Source: Kordiimonadaceae bacterium
Lineage (GTDB): Bacteria > Pseudomonadota > Alphaproteobacteria > Sphingomonadales > Kordiimonadaceae
Direction of reading: 5' to 3'
Length of the DNA: 64,000 nucleotides
NCBI GenBank assembly: GCA_017640725.1
Contig: JAEPQB010000001.1
Coordinates: 1,054,001-1,118,000 of the forward strand
In this document: positions 19,064 to 27,648 of the stretch, piece after piece
Layout: each line of letters opens with the position of its first letter
Position numbering within the stretch: the first letter of the stretch is position 1
Program-made: the position numbers and the translations under genes
Notes under the pieces: model-generated
What the model saw: the letters and a program-made list of their open reading frames with translations, nothing else
What the model was told of the DNA's origin: nothing
Database searches by the model: none

Positions 19064-20102
19064 AGCGATCTTTATGCTGGCATTGATGACCGCCTTTTCA
19101 ACCGGCGTGAATGCTCAGGGGTTTGCGGGTCTCGGCACCACCGCTGACGGTTTCAAGCAAGTCGTACGCGGCAAGGAAATTGAGTTTCCTCTCGACTATG
19201 GCGCTCATCCCGGGTTCCGTATTGAATGGTGGTACGTCACCGCAAATTTGGTGTCAGATGAAGGCGCAGCTATCGGACTGCAATGGACCTTGTTCAGACA
19301 AGCGAGCAGCCCCAAACCGGACGATGGCAATTGGTCCACTTCCGAATTTTGGATGGGACATTCGGCAGTTACCAGCGCCAACAACCATTTTTATGCGGAA
19401 AAACTCGCGCGCGGTGGGTCAGGTCAAGCCGGTGCGAGAACAGACACTATTGATGTTTGGGTCGATGACTGGGCCTTTACCGAGACCAGCCCGGACCGCC
19501 TTGCACTGAAGGCCGCCGGAGATCGGTTTTCCTATACACTTAAGTTGCACCCCACTGGCGACGAAGTCCGCCACGGAGAGAACGGATACAGCGTGAAATC
19601 CGCGCAAGGACAGGCTTCCTATTACTTCAGTCACCCGTTCCTTGAAGTTAGCGGCAGCGTGACGATAGACGACAAAGTCCATACCGTTACAGGGAACGCC
19701 TGGTTGGACCGAGAGTGGAGCAGCCAACCCCTCGCAGATAATCAGGAGGGGTGGGATTGGTTTTCCATCAAGTTTGACGACGGCAATCGCCTGATGGCTT
19801 TTAGTCTGCGCGATACCAATGGCGACCGCTATGTGTCTGGGAGTTGGATTTCAGAAGACGGTTCAATTTCACCTTTGGCGGGCGATAAAATTGATCTTGC
19901 GCCTCGAGCTCAATCCTCCGTTGCTGGAAGAAGCATTCCCACTTCATGGCGCATTTCGATCCCCTCGCGAAAAGTTGAACTCAATATCGATGCGCTCAAT
20001 CCGCAAAGTTGGATGTCCACCAGCATTCCCTATTGGGAAGGGCCAGTAACGGTTTCGGGCAGCCATAAGGCGATGGGATATCTGGAAATGACGGGATATT
20101 AA
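19053..20102 (+). CDS. AttH-like lipocalin-domain (carotenoid 1,2-hydratase-like) exported protein
   Basis: A 349-residue protein with signal peptide [22 protein letters not shown], then two lipocalin-like barrels. Landmarks are FRIEWWYVTANL (about 50-60), which matches the EWWY signature, and GNAWLDREWSSQPL near residue 215. The family includes AttH and, distantly, CrtC hydratases; here the operon context supports the AttH role, a periplasmic lipid- or pigment-binding partner of the ABC permease. ATG 19053 is used rather than the in-frame TTG 19047. No carotenoid genes are nearby, so a hydratase assignment is unlikely. Confidence 0.85.
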   Translation: MNIKAIFMLALMTAFSTGVNAQGFAGLGTTADGFKQVVRGKEIEFPLDYGAHPGFRIEWWYVTANLVSDEGAAIGLQWTLFRQASSPKPDDGNWSTSEFWMGHSAVTSANNHFYAEKLARGGSGQAGARTDTIDVWVDDWAFTETSPDRLALKAAGDRFSYTLKLHPTGDEVRHGENGYSVKSAQGQASYYFSHPFLEVSGSVTIDDKVHTVTGNAWLDREWSSQPLADNQEGWDWFSIKFDDGNRLMAFSLRDTNGDRYVSGSWISEDGSISPLAGDKIDLAPRAQSSVAGRSIPTSWRISIPSRKVELNIDALNPQSWMSTSIPYWEGPVTVSGSHKAMGYLEMTGY

Positions 20103-20177
20103 ACCTTCGATTAGGTTGCGCAGGACTATGCTATTTCTCACAGTTCTTTTCGCTACTCTCGGGGGAAGGAGAAACAA

Positions 20178-21314
20178 ATGCGGCTGATCCACACACTGGC
20201 CCTTTTGATCTGTATTTTGAGCCTACCGCTTTCGGCGCGGGACAACACGGCCCTTTTCAAGGCTGTTGCTGACAACAGCCCGCGGGACGCGCTAACAGCA
20301 CTTGAAGCGGGTGCAGACGCAAATGCCATCAACGAGAAGGGCGCCAGTCCGCTTTTTGAAGCGATGCGTGCGCAGGCCGTCGATGTTGCCCGTGTCCTGA
20401 TTGCAAAGGGTGCCAATGTCAATTTTGTTAATGAACAAAACATTGGTGCAACGCCGTTGATGATGGCAGCCGCCTACAATAACGGGGAGCTGGTAAACCT
20501 ATTGCTGTCAAACGACGCGGATGTAAATTTGGCAGATAGCAATGGTGACCCCGCAATCAACTGGGCGGCCTATTATGGCTATACTGACATTGCAGAGCAA
20601 TTACTGACCGCGGGCGCCAACACTGAACAAGTAGGGCATGGAAATCCTCGTCAGATTGCCATGCGGCGTGGTCACCAAGACTTTGTCAGGTTAATGGCCC
20701 GGCGGGCAGACATCCAACTACCATCACCCAATACTGCGCTGCTTATTGATGCCATTGAAGCACAAAACACGGGCGCGCTGATAGACGCCCTTGCGATCGG
20801 AGCATCAGCGAACGCAAAGGATTTTACTGGAAGGCCTGTATTAGGTATGGCGGCACGCACTGGCAATGTGGAGCTTGTAAAACGGCTGCTTGAAGCTGGA
20901 GGTGTGGTCGATGCACCAGATGAGATTGGATTTACACCGCTGATGGAAGCTGCGCGCGACGGCAAGATAGAAGTCGTGCGATTTTTATTGGCAGAAGGCG
21001 CGAACCCGAACCACGCCTCTGAGGCAAGCGCTCTTTTTCTCACACCCATGCATATGGCTGGCCTGAGCGGCAGCGCGGACATGGTGCAGTTGCTCGCTGA
21101 TGCAGGTGCCGACATTGATCCGGTTGGCCGCGAAGGCGGTACGCCACTGATGTGGGCGATGAGTGAAAGCAAACTGGAAGCAACCATCAGGCTTCTGGAC
21201 CTGGGGTCCGACTTCAATCACAAAAACAGCTATGGCTTTTCCGCTGCAGATTTCGCGCGACAAATGAACAATGCTGAATTGCTGCAGAAAATGGGCTTGA
21301 GAACTGAGCCCTAG
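20178..21314 (+). CDS. Exported ankyrin-repeat protein
   Basis: A 378-residue protein with signal peptide MRLIHTLALLICILSLPLSA and about nine to ten ankyrin repeats over the rest, for example GATPLMMAAAYNNGELVNLL, GFTPLMEAARDGKIEVVRFL and GGTPLMWAMSESKLEATIRL. Ankyrin arrays bind other proteins, so it is probably a periplasmic binding or inhibitory protein; nothing points to a particular partner. ATG 20178 follows AAGGAGAAACAA. Its stop overlaps the stop of the convergent NsrR-like gene (CTAG shared). Confidence 0.88.
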   Translation: MRLIHTLALLICILSLPLSARDNTALFKAVADNSPRDALTALEAGADANAINEKGASPLFEAMRAQAVDVARVLIAKGANVNFVNEQNIGATPLMMAAAYNNGELVNLLLSNDADVNLADSNGDPAINWAAYYGYTDIAEQLLTAGANTEQVGHGNPRQIAMRRGHQDFVRLMARRADIQLPSPNTALLIDAIEAQNTGALIDALAIGASANAKDFTGRPVLGMAARTGNVELVKRLLEAGGVVDAPDEIGFTPLMEAARDGKIEVVRFLLAEGANPNHASEASALFLTPMHMAGLSGSADMVQLLADAGADIDPVGREGGTPLMWAMSESKLEATIRLLDLGSDFNHKNSYGFSAADFARQMNNAELLQKMGLRTEP

Positions 21315-21745
21315 TCCAGTTTGAGAACTGCACCCAAGCCAGCACTTCTTCCAAGCACATCAGCGAGGGTTTTTTGGTCCAGAACGGCCAGAAATGCCGC
21401 CAGTGCTTCGTCAATCATGCCTGCCAATCCGCACACTTTGGTGATGGGACAACTATTTGTTTTATCGTCAAAACACTCGACGATACGCAGGTCATCTTCT
21501 GTGGCCCGAACTACTTCGCCAATATTGATTTTCTCAGGCGCGGCAGCTAGTCGCATGCCTCCCTGGCGACCCCGTATTGTCGTAATATACCCATGGCGTC
21601 CAAGCTGATGGACCACCTTCATCAGGTGGTTCTCTGAGATGCCATAACGGGCCGCAATCTCTTTGATCGTAGAGAGGTCGTCGCCCTTTCGGCCGAGATA
21701 CATCAGCACACGAAGCGCATAGTCGGTATAGCGAGTGAATCGCAT
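21311..21745 (-). CDS. nsrR: Rrf2-family regulator, NsrR-like
   Basis: A 144-residue winged-helix regulator beginning MRFTRYTDYALRVLMYLG, typical of the family, with recognition helix ISENHLMKVVHQLGRHG and wing TIRGRQGGMRLA. Cys91, Cys99 and Cys105 (CFDDKTNSCPITKVC) have the spacing of the Fe-S ligands of NsrR, the nitric oxide sensor. It is divergent from an alternative oxidase gene whose promoter carries a near-consensus NsrR box, so it probably represses that operon until NO destroys the cluster. The IscR alternative is less likely because of the target genes. Confidence 0.88.
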   Translation of the reverse strand: MRFTRYTDYALRVLMYLGRKGDDLSTIKEIAARYGISENHLMKVVHQLGRHGYITTIRGRQGGMRLAAAPEKINIGEVVRATEDDLRIVECFDDKTNSCPITKVCGLAGMIDEALAAFLAVLDQKTLADVLGRSAGLGAVLKLD

Positions 21746-21783
21746 GTTTTTACTCCTGCTCCATTAAAGATATATTTTTTTTA

Positions 21784-21812
21784 TTGCTTTTATGCAAGGT
21801 CTGACTTATATG
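21784..21812 (+). promoter_or_regulatory. Candidate promoter of the alternative oxidase operon
   Basis: TTGCTT (21784-21789) and TATATG (21807-21812) are 17 bases apart, a plausible sigma-70 type promoter. The -10 runs directly into the NsrR box at 21812, so bound repressor would cover it. Confidence 0.5.
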
Positions 21813-21830
21813 ATGCATTGAAAATACATG
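21812..21830. promoter_or_regulatory. NsrR-type operator
   Basis: GATGCATTG-A-AAATACATG keeps the known NsrR consensus layout of two 9-base arms (GATGYATTT and AAATRCATC) around one base, with one mismatch in each arm. It lies between the divergent regulator and oxidase genes, just after the candidate -10. A second half-site-like AAAGATATATTT is at about 21762-21773 near the regulator's own start. Confidence 0.75.
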
Positions 21831-21874
21831 TTTAAAAGTTGAGGCACTCACATCGGCCGTTAAAGGAGGCACCC

Positions 21875-22576
21875 ATGACGCCGCAAGCCACAGTTAAAAA
21901 AGCCCATGCAAATACACCTGAATTGCCTGTTGCACACGGTGATCATCACGCACCAAACGGGTTCAGTGATCGGTTTGCATTTGGTTTTGTAAAGCTGCTT
22001 CGGTTTTTTGCTGACCGCTTTTTTCAGAAGCGATATGGGCACCGGGCTGTTGTTCTTGAAACGGTAGCAGCCGTGCCCGGCATGGTCGGTGGACTGCTAC
22101 AGCATCTCAAGGCACTGCGCCACATTCGGGATGACCAGGGTTGGATCGCCGAACTGCTTGAAGAAGCTGACAATGAGCGCATGCACTTGATGACCTTCAT
22201 CCAGATCGCGAAACCAACGGTTTTTGAGCGCATGCTGGTGATGACGGTGCAAATGATCTTCTACAACGTCTATTTCTTCCTCTATCTCTTCTCTTCCAAA
22301 ACCGCACATCGGGTCGTGGGGTATTTTGAAGAAGAAGCGGTGACCAGTTACACCAATTATCTCGAAGAAATTGATGCCGGTCGGCTTGAGAATGTACCCG
22401 CCCCTCAAATCGCAATCGATTATTGGGACCTGCCTGATGGTGCCTTGTTGCGCGATGTTGTTTTAAAGGTGCGCGAGGACGAGGCTGGTCACCGGGACCG
22501 CAACCATGGTTTTGCCAACGCCATTGGCGCGGGCCAGGAACCAGGCGGTGCGCATAACACCTTCGCTGCGGAGTAG
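21875..22576 (+). CDS. aox: Alternative oxidase (di-iron ubiquinol oxidase)
   Basis: A 233-residue membrane-bound terminal oxidase that reduces oxygen with ubiquinol without pumping protons and is insensitive to cyanide and NO. The di-iron ligands are present: Glu62 (LETVAAVPG), Glu101 and His104 (NERMHL), Glu154 (EEEAVTSYT), Glu203 and His206 ([10 protein letters not shown]). The hydrophobic hairpin around 118-140 fits monotopic binding. ATG 21875 has AAAGGAGG before it; the longer frame from 21839 adds nothing conserved. It heads an operon with a truncated globin and a DUF1971 protein under an NsrR box. Confidence 0.93.
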   Translation: MTPQATVKKAHANTPELPVAHGDHHAPNGFSDRFAFGFVKLLRFFADRFFQKRYGHRAVVLETVAAVPGMVGGLLQHLKALRHIRDDQGWIAELLEEADNERMHLMTFIQIAKPTVFERMLVMTVQMIFYNVYFFLYLFSSKTAHRVVGYFEEEAVTSYTNYLEEIDAGRLENVPAPQIAIDYWDLPDGALLRDVVLKVREDEAGHRDRNHGFANAIGAGQEPGGAHNTFAAE

Positions 22577-22583
22577 GCCAAGC

Positions 22584-22964
22584 ATGACAATGGTTCCAGA
22601 TGCTCTCATCCACGAGGTTGTGCACAGTTTTTATGGCCGGGTGCGTCAGCACCCGGTGCTCGCACCGGTGTTCAATAACGTTATTCAAGATTGGAACCCT
22701 CATCTCGCAACCATGGTGGATTTCTGGTCATCGGTGATGAATACATCAGGCCGTTATAAAGGCCAGCCCATGCCAAAGCACCAAGCCCTGGACGGTGTAT
22801 CGCCCTACCATTTTTCTGTTTGGCTGGGTCTGTTTGAAGACACGGTCCTCGACTTGTGCGAACCGTCCATAGCCGCACGTTTCATTGAAAAATCTCAGAT
22901 GATTTCCCGCAGCCTGCAACTGGGCATGTTCGGCTTGCCCTCGCTAAAAAGCCCGGCAGCATGA
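22584..22964 (+). CDS. Group III truncated haemoglobin
   Basis: A 126-residue 2-on-2 globin. The pattern FYGRV (Tyr17, B10), FWSSVMNTSGRYKGQPMPKH and PYHFSVWLGLF matches group III; His76 is the probable proximal haem ligand and Trp80 the G8 position. Group III globins such as Campylobacter Ctb handle oxygen or NO. Its start is seven bases after the oxidase stop, and its end overlaps the DUF1971 gene (ATGA), so all three are co-expressed. ATG 22584 is chosen; an upstream frame would run inside the oxidase gene. Confidence 0.88.
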   Translation: MTMVPDALIHEVVHSFYGRVRQHPVLAPVFNNVIQDWNPHLATMVDFWSSVMNTSGRYKGQPMPKHQALDGVSPYHFSVWLGLFEDTVLDLCEPSIAARFIEKSQMISRSLQLGMFGLPSLKSPAA

Positions 22965-23251
22965 CAAATCACCTCAAACCAAAAGGGCTTCCATCTGGTT
23001 TGGCTCCGTACAAAAGAACGCCCGTTTTTTCGCATACGTCCGTTCCAAAGGGCCTACTGAAAGACCATGCCACCAAAGCAGGTGTTTGGGGCGTCATCCA
23101 TGTTGAGGAAGGCGCGTTGGAGTATGTCGTTCCTGGGGTTCGCAAGCACCAACACCTAAACAGCAATGCCGTCGGTATTGTGCGCCCTGAAGAACTGCAT
23201 CACGTAAAACCTGACGGCAATTGCCGCTTCTATGTTGAGTTCTGGCGCTAG
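22961..23251 (+). CDS. DUF1971 / YeaR-TehB-like domain protein
   Basis: A 96-residue single cupin-like domain of the DUF1971 family, with KAGVWGVIHVEEGALEYVV and the conserved end RPEELHHVKPDGNCRFYVEF. In Escherichia coli the family member YeaR is induced by nitrate and NO under NarL and NsrR, which fits its place in this operon. A metal-binding role is plausible from the His-rich barrel (KHQHLN, ELHHV) but is unproven. Its stop shares CTAG with the stop of the convergent amidase. Confidence 0.87.
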   Translation: MTNHLKPKGLPSGLAPYKRTPVFSHTSVPKGLLKDHATKAGVWGVIHVEEGALEYVVPGVRKHQHLNSNAVGIVRPEELHHVKPDGNCRFYVEFWR

Positions 23252-24819
23252 CGCACTTCGGCCGCAAATTCCGGTGGCGGCTTCCGATGCATTGTGGCCT
23301 GTTCGTAGGCGTAAGCCAATTTAATCAATTCGCCTTCGCTGTACGGTCGACCCAAAATCTGCAGACCTGCAGGCCATTTGCCATTGGTGAACCCCATGGG
23401 AACACTCACCGCAGGCAAGCCAGTTGGTGGCGCCACCAGCTGACTATTATCGCCTTTATAGTCCTCAATGGCAGTTGCAAGCGGTGCCGGCGGATTGGTC
23501 CAGCTTGGGTAAATGATCGCGTCAACCCCTGCTGAATCCATGGCAGCAATCAGGTCGTCCTTGTAGGCTTTGCGGCTTGGATGATTGGGATAATCGAGGC
23601 AAGGTGGGTCAGCCTCTTCTGGATGCTGGCCGAGTGGCGCGCCGCCAAAAAACTCCAGCCCTTCTTTGATGTAGGGCGAATAATCGCCAGCTTCATAAAC
23701 TTCCATGACGTCTTTGATGGGGGCACCTTCCCCCAAGGACGCCAGATACTGCTGCATATCGTAGCGAAAACGCACGCAGAATACGTCAGCCTCCAGGTGT
23801 GTTTGAAAGTTATCGACTGTGAATGGGTCAACAATCTCGGCCCCTGCGGCTTCAAGGTCTGCCACCGCCTGTTCAAAGACGGCAATGACTTCTGGGTCTG
23901 CGTCATCGGTGTTCACAAGGCTACGCAGCACACCAATACTCTCACCCTTCAGGCCATCAGCTTGCAGAAAAGCGGTATAATCCTCCTCGCGTCTGTCTTT
24001 TCCGAGTTCCGTGAAAGGGTCATTTGGGTCATACCCGGCAACCACATCGAATATGCGCGCTCCGTCTTCCACAGTTCGGGTCATCGGGCCTGCAATATCC
24101 CAGTCGAACGACAGCGGAATAACACCGTCCCTGCTTGTTAAACCAATCGTTGATCGAATACCAAATAACGCCAGATGCGAGGACGGGCCCCGTATAGAGT
24201 TGCCCGTGTCCGTGCCCATACCGGCGACACCAAAACTGGCTGCCACACCTGAAGCTGTACCGCCGCTCGACCCCGCGGGGGTGCGCGTTTGGTCGTATGC
24301 ATTGGTCGTGGTGCCGTAGGAGGAACTAACCGTTTGGCGCGGGCTGAAGGCCCACTCCGCCATATTGGTTTTCGCGAGAATGATCGCGCCAGCCGCGCGG
24401 AGTTTGCGTACCATAAAAGCGTCATCTGGCGGGATACTGTCCTTGAGGGCAACAGAGCCGCCTGTCGTACGCATATCAAACGTGTCAAAATTGTCTTTCA
24501 CCAACAGCGGCGCGCAAAAGAGAGAGCCAACATCCTCGCCGGCGGCGAGCGCGGCGTCAATTTCCTCTGCTCGCGCAACAGCCTTCGAGTTGGTTTCAGT
24601 AATCGCGTTGAGGCCCGTCGGCTTATCAAGAGTATCAATGCGTGCCAAATATCCCTCAACAACGTCCTTGCACGACAATTGCCCCGCCACAATGGCTGCT
24701 TGCACATCAGCAATTGAGGCTTCTACGAAATTGAACGGTTCAACCGGAGCGGGCGCCTCAGCCTCGCAGCCCATCAGAACCAATGCCGCTCCCAGTCCCA
24801 AAACTCTTGTCAATTTCAC
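23248..24819 (-). CDS. Lipoprotein amidase (amidase-signature family)
   Basis: A 523-residue secreted amidase. The signal MKLTRVLGLGAALVLMGC ends in the lipobox LMGC, so the mature protein is lipid-anchored. The Ser-cisSer-Lys triad is visible: Lys in LLVKDNFD, cis-Ser in PAGSSGGTASG and the nucleophile in TDTGNSIRGPSS. The family cleaves linear amides; the substrate is unknown. It borders the pyrimidine operon, with its start 164 bases from preT on the opposite strand, so they share a control region. A similar lipoprotein amidase lies at the far end of that operon. Confidence 0.88.
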   Translation of the reverse strand: MKLTRVLGLGAALVLMGCEAEAPAPVEPFNFVEASIADVQAAIVAGQLSCKDVVEGYLARIDTLDKPTGLNAITETNSKAVARAEEIDAALAAGEDVGSLFCAPLLVKDNFDTFDMRTTGGSVALKDSIPPDDAFMVRKLRAAGAIILAKTNMAEWAFSPRQTVSSSYGTTTNAYDQTRTPAGSSGGTASGVAASFGVAGMGTDTGNSIRGPSSHLALFGIRSTIGLTSRDGVIPLSFDWDIAGPMTRTVEDGARIFDVVAGYDPNDPFTELGKDRREEDYTAFLQADGLKGESIGVLRSLVNTDDADPEVIAVFEQAVADLEAAGAEIVDPFTVDNFQTHLEADVFCVRFRYDMQQYLASLGEGAPIKDVMEVYEAGDYSPYIKEGLEFFGGAPLGQHPEEADPPCLDYPNHPSRKAYKDDLIAAMDSAGVDAIIYPSWTNPPAPLATAIEDYKGDNSQLVAPPTGLPAVSVPMGFTNGKWPAGLQILGRPYSEGELIKLAYAYEQATMHRKPPPEFAAEVR

Positions 24820-24925
24820 TTAACGCCCCCTTTGAAAACCCCTGAAACAATCTGGTTGTATAATTACGGTATCCTGATTGAATGAACAGGAAAATTGCGC
24901 CCAAAGACACCAAAATGATATATTC

Positions 24926-24941
24926 TTGACTAAAAGGTCAG
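24926..24941. promoter_or_regulatory. RutR-like operator upstream of the pyrimidine operon
   Basis: TTGACTAAAAGGTCAG agrees with the RutR consensus TTGACCANNTGGTCAA at 11 of 14 fixed positions. It starts 58 bases before the preT ATG and contains a TTGACT that could be the -35. RutR is the uracil-sensing TetR-family regulator of pyrimidine genes; no such gene is in the window. Confidence 0.55.
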
Positions 24942-24942
24942 G

Positions 24943-24957
24943 AATAAGTAACTTATT
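24943..24957. promoter_or_regulatory. Second palindrome before preT
   Basis: AATAAGT and ACTTATT form perfect 7-base arms around one A, directly after the RutR-like site and about 27 bases before the start codon. It may be a second operator or part of a composite site over the -10 region. Confidence 0.4.
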
Positions 24958-24983
24958 GTCTGCATAGGAATAAGGGAGCGGGT

Positions 24984-26333
24984 ATGCCGGATGGACTTGA
25001 AAAAGGGCCACCATCTTGCGGTTTGTCGGCTGAAGATATTGAAGCCGGGTTTGGTGACCTTCACAAACCTTTAAATTCGATCAAGGCGATCGCAGCGGCG
25101 GAGCATTGCATCTATTGCTATGATGCGCCGTGTGTTCAAGCCTGCCCGACCAGCATCGACATTCCAACATTTATTCATCAAATTCGCACAGGTAACACCG
25201 ACGGGGCTGCACGCACGATCCTCAGTGAGAACATTATGGGTGGCACATGCGCTCGCGCCTGTCCGACAGAAGTATTGTGCGAGCAAGCCTGTGTACGCAA
25301 TCATGGGGAAGAAGACCCAGTTGAAATCGGTCTCTTGCAGCGCTTTGCAACCGACCATTTGATGGCTGCGGGCGGCGCGCACCCATTCGAGCGGGGCGCT
25401 GACAGCGGCAAAACCATTGCGGTAGTGGGCGCAGGGCCCGCCGGCCTTGCGTGCGCGCACCGGCTTTCGATGCTCGGTCATTCTGTCAAAGTTTATGAAG
25501 CGAAAGCAAAACCAGGCGGCCTCAACGAATATGGTCTCGCAGCCTACAAAATGGTTGATGACTTTGCCCAAAAAGAAGTTGAGTTTCTGCTGGAAATTGG
25601 TGGTATCGAAATTCTCTACAATCGCCCAATTGGGCCAGATCTTGCGCTCAGTGACTTACTCAAGTCACATGATGCGGTTTTTGTCGGCGTTGGCCTTGGC
25701 GGAACAAACAAACTGGGTCTCGACAAAGAAGACTTGAACGGCGTTGAGGACGCCATCGATTTCATTGAGCGCTTGCGCCAGGCGGACGACAAATCAACCG
25801 TCGCGGTTGGCAATGATGTTGTCGTCATTGGCGGCGGCAACACCGCAATTGATGCTGCGGTACAAAGCAAAAAACTGGGCGCCGAGAATGTAACGCTCGT
25901 ATATCGCCGCGGTGAAGACGCCATGAGCGCCACACCCTATGAAGTAGAGTTGGCGCGCAAAAATGGCGTCAATGTTCGGCTGTGGGCCAAACCGCAATCC
26001 ATCAAGGGCGACACACATGTCAAATCGATGAAATTTGAACGCACCCGGATGATGAACGGCAAGCTTGCTGGCACCGGCGACAGTTTCAAGGTGCCTGCTG
26101 ACATGGTCCTCAAAGCGATCGGCCAGCAATTGAGTTTGGATGCCCTATCGGGAGTTGAGATCGCTGGTGGCAAAATCGCTGCCGCTGCTGACTTTTCGAC
26201 TAGTATGAAAGGCGTGTTTGCAGGCGGCGACTGCATTCGCTCGGGCGAAGACCTAACGGTGCAAGCCGTTGAGGACGGCAAGCAAGCGGCACATGCCATT
26301 GATACCTATTTGAAAGGAGACGCCAATGGCTGA
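24984..26333 (+). CDS. preT: NAD-dependent dihydropyrimidine dehydrogenase, flavin/Fe-S subunit PreT
   Basis: A 449-residue FAD and iron-sulfur protein of the glutamate synthase small-chain type. An N-terminal ferredoxin-like domain carries Cys42, Cys45, Cys50 and Cys54 (CIYCYDAPCVQAC) and a second set in TCARACPTEVLCEQAC. Nucleotide-binding motifs follow (AVVGAGPAGLACAHRL, VVVIGGGNTAIDAA). It passes electrons from NADH to PreA for reduction of uracil and thymine to the dihydro forms, the first step of reductive pyrimidine breakdown. ATG 24984 follows AAGGGAGCGGGT. It overlaps preA by eight bases. Confidence 0.93.
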   Translation: MPDGLEKGPPSCGLSAEDIEAGFGDLHKPLNSIKAIAAAEHCIYCYDAPCVQACPTSIDIPTFIHQIRTGNTDGAARTILSENIMGGTCARACPTEVLCEQACVRNHGEEDPVEIGLLQRFATDHLMAAGGAHPFERGADSGKTIAVVGAGPAGLACAHRLSMLGHSVKVYEAKAKPGGLNEYGLAAYKMVDDFAQKEVEFLLEIGGIEILYNRPIGPDLALSDLLKSHDAVFVGVGLGGTNKLGLDKEDLNGVEDAIDFIERLRQADDKSTVAVGNDVVVIGGGNTAIDAAVQSKKLGAENVTLVYRRGEDAMSATPYEVELARKNGVNVRLWAKPQSIKGDTHVKSMKFERTRMMNGKLAGTGDSFKVPADMVLKAIGQQLSLDALSGVEIAGGKIAAAADFSTSMKGVFAGGDCIRSGEDLTVQAVEDGKQAAHAIDTYLKGDANG

Positions 26334-27603
26334 TCTTGGTTGCACAATTGCGGGTATCGAAAGCATCAATCCCTTCTGGCTCGCGTCCGCACCACCAACA
26401 GACAAATACTACAATGTTGTCCGGGCCTTCGAGGCTGGTTGGGGCGGCGTCGTCTGGAAAACCCTCGGTGAAGATCCGCCGGTGGTGAATGTCTCCAGCC
26501 GCTACGGCGTACATCACGACACAGGGCGCGGTGTCATCGGCATCAATAATATTGAGCTGATTTCTGATCGCCCATTGGAGGTGAACCTCAAAGAAATCGA
26601 GCAGTGCCGCAAAGAATGGCCTGACCGGGTGATCATTGGTTCCATGATGGCACCGATAGACGAACAGGCCTGGAAAGAGCTGGCGATCAAAATCGCCAAC
26701 TCGGGCGTGCACGGCATTGAACTCAATCTTGGCTGCCCGCATGGCATGTGTGAACGCGGCATGGGCAGCGCCATCGGCCAGGTACCAGAAATGGTGGAGC
26801 AAACCACGCGCTGGGTGCGCGAAGCCGTTGATATTCCAGTGTTCACGAAGCTCACGCCCAACATCACCAACATCTTGTGGCCTGCAGAAGCTGCCAAACA
26901 GGGTGGAGCGCACGCGGTTTCGCTTATCAACACCGTAAATTCGATTGTGTCAGTTGACCTGGACGCCATGGCGCCCAATCCGGTTGTCGGGGGCAAGGGA
27001 ACGCACGGCGGCTATTGCGGCTCCGCGGTTAAACCAATTGCGCTGAATATGGTTGCCGAAATTGCGCGTGCCCAGGAAACACAGGGCATCGACATCTCAG
27101 CCATTGGCGGCATTGAAACCTGGAAAGACGCAGCTGAATTTATCGCGCTCGGCGCCAACGCCTTACAGGTTTGCACGGCCGCGATGCTGTATGGCTTCCG
27201 GATAGTTGATGACATGATCGATGGCCTGTCAGCCTTCATGGATCAAAAAGGCTACAAGTCGATGGAAGACTTCCGCGGCATGGCGGTCAAAAACACTGTC
27301 GACTGGAACGAGCTCAACATGAATTTTGACACCAAGGCCTTTATCAACCCCGATAAATGCATTGAGTGTGGGCGCTGTCATATCGCATGCGAGGACACCT
27401 CGCATCAGGCAATCGAGTTTGCTGTCGCAGAAGATGGAAAACGTTCCTTTACTGTGATCAACGAAGAATGTGTGGGCTGCAACTTGTGCGCCCATGTTTG
27501 CCCTGTGCCGGACTGCATTGAAATGCAGCCGGTTGAGGACGACAAACCTTATGTGACATGGCCAGAGCATCCGCTTAACCCAATGAAAGCGGCGGCTGAA
27601 TAG
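26326..27603 (+). CDS. preA: NAD-dependent dihydropyrimidine dehydrogenase, catalytic subunit PreA
   Basis: A 425-residue protein with an FMN-binding TIM barrel of the dihydroorotate dehydrogenase fold and two C-terminal [4Fe-4S] motifs (CIECGRCHIAC and CVGCNLCAHVC). The active-site loop NLGCPHGMCERGMG, with the proton-donor Cys, is intact. Together with PreT it reduces uracil and thymine with NADH. The start lies inside preT, as in other preTA pairs. The next gene follows after 45 bases. Confidence 0.94.
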   Translation: MADLGCTIAGIESINPFWLASAPPTDKYYNVVRAFEAGWGGVVWKTLGEDPPVVNVSSRYGVHHDTGRGVIGINNIELISDRPLEVNLKEIEQCRKEWPDRVIIGSMMAPIDEQAWKELAIKIANSGVHGIELNLGCPHGMCERGMGSAIGQVPEMVEQTTRWVREAVDIPVFTKLTPNITNILWPAEAAKQGGAHAVSLINTVNSIVSVDLDAMAPNPVVGGKGTHGGYCGSAVKPIALNMVAEIARAQETQGIDISAIGGIETWKDAAEFIALGANALQVCTAAMLYGFRIVDDMIDGLSAFMDQKGYKSMEDFRGMAVKNTVDWNELNMNFDTKAFINPDKCIECGRCHIACEDTSHQAIEFAVAEDGKRSFTVINEECVGCNLCAHVCPVPDCIEMQPVEDDKPYVTWPEHPLNPMKAAAE

Positions 27604-27648
27604 AGACACTGAAGTTAGATTGCACAAATCAGAAGGGTGGAGGCTGAG

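Noticed and set aside
19053-20102. Carotenoid 1,2-hydratase (CrtC) assignment
   Set aside because: The lipocalin-like fold is shared, but the operon with an FtsX-type transporter and the absence of carotenoid genes favour AttH.
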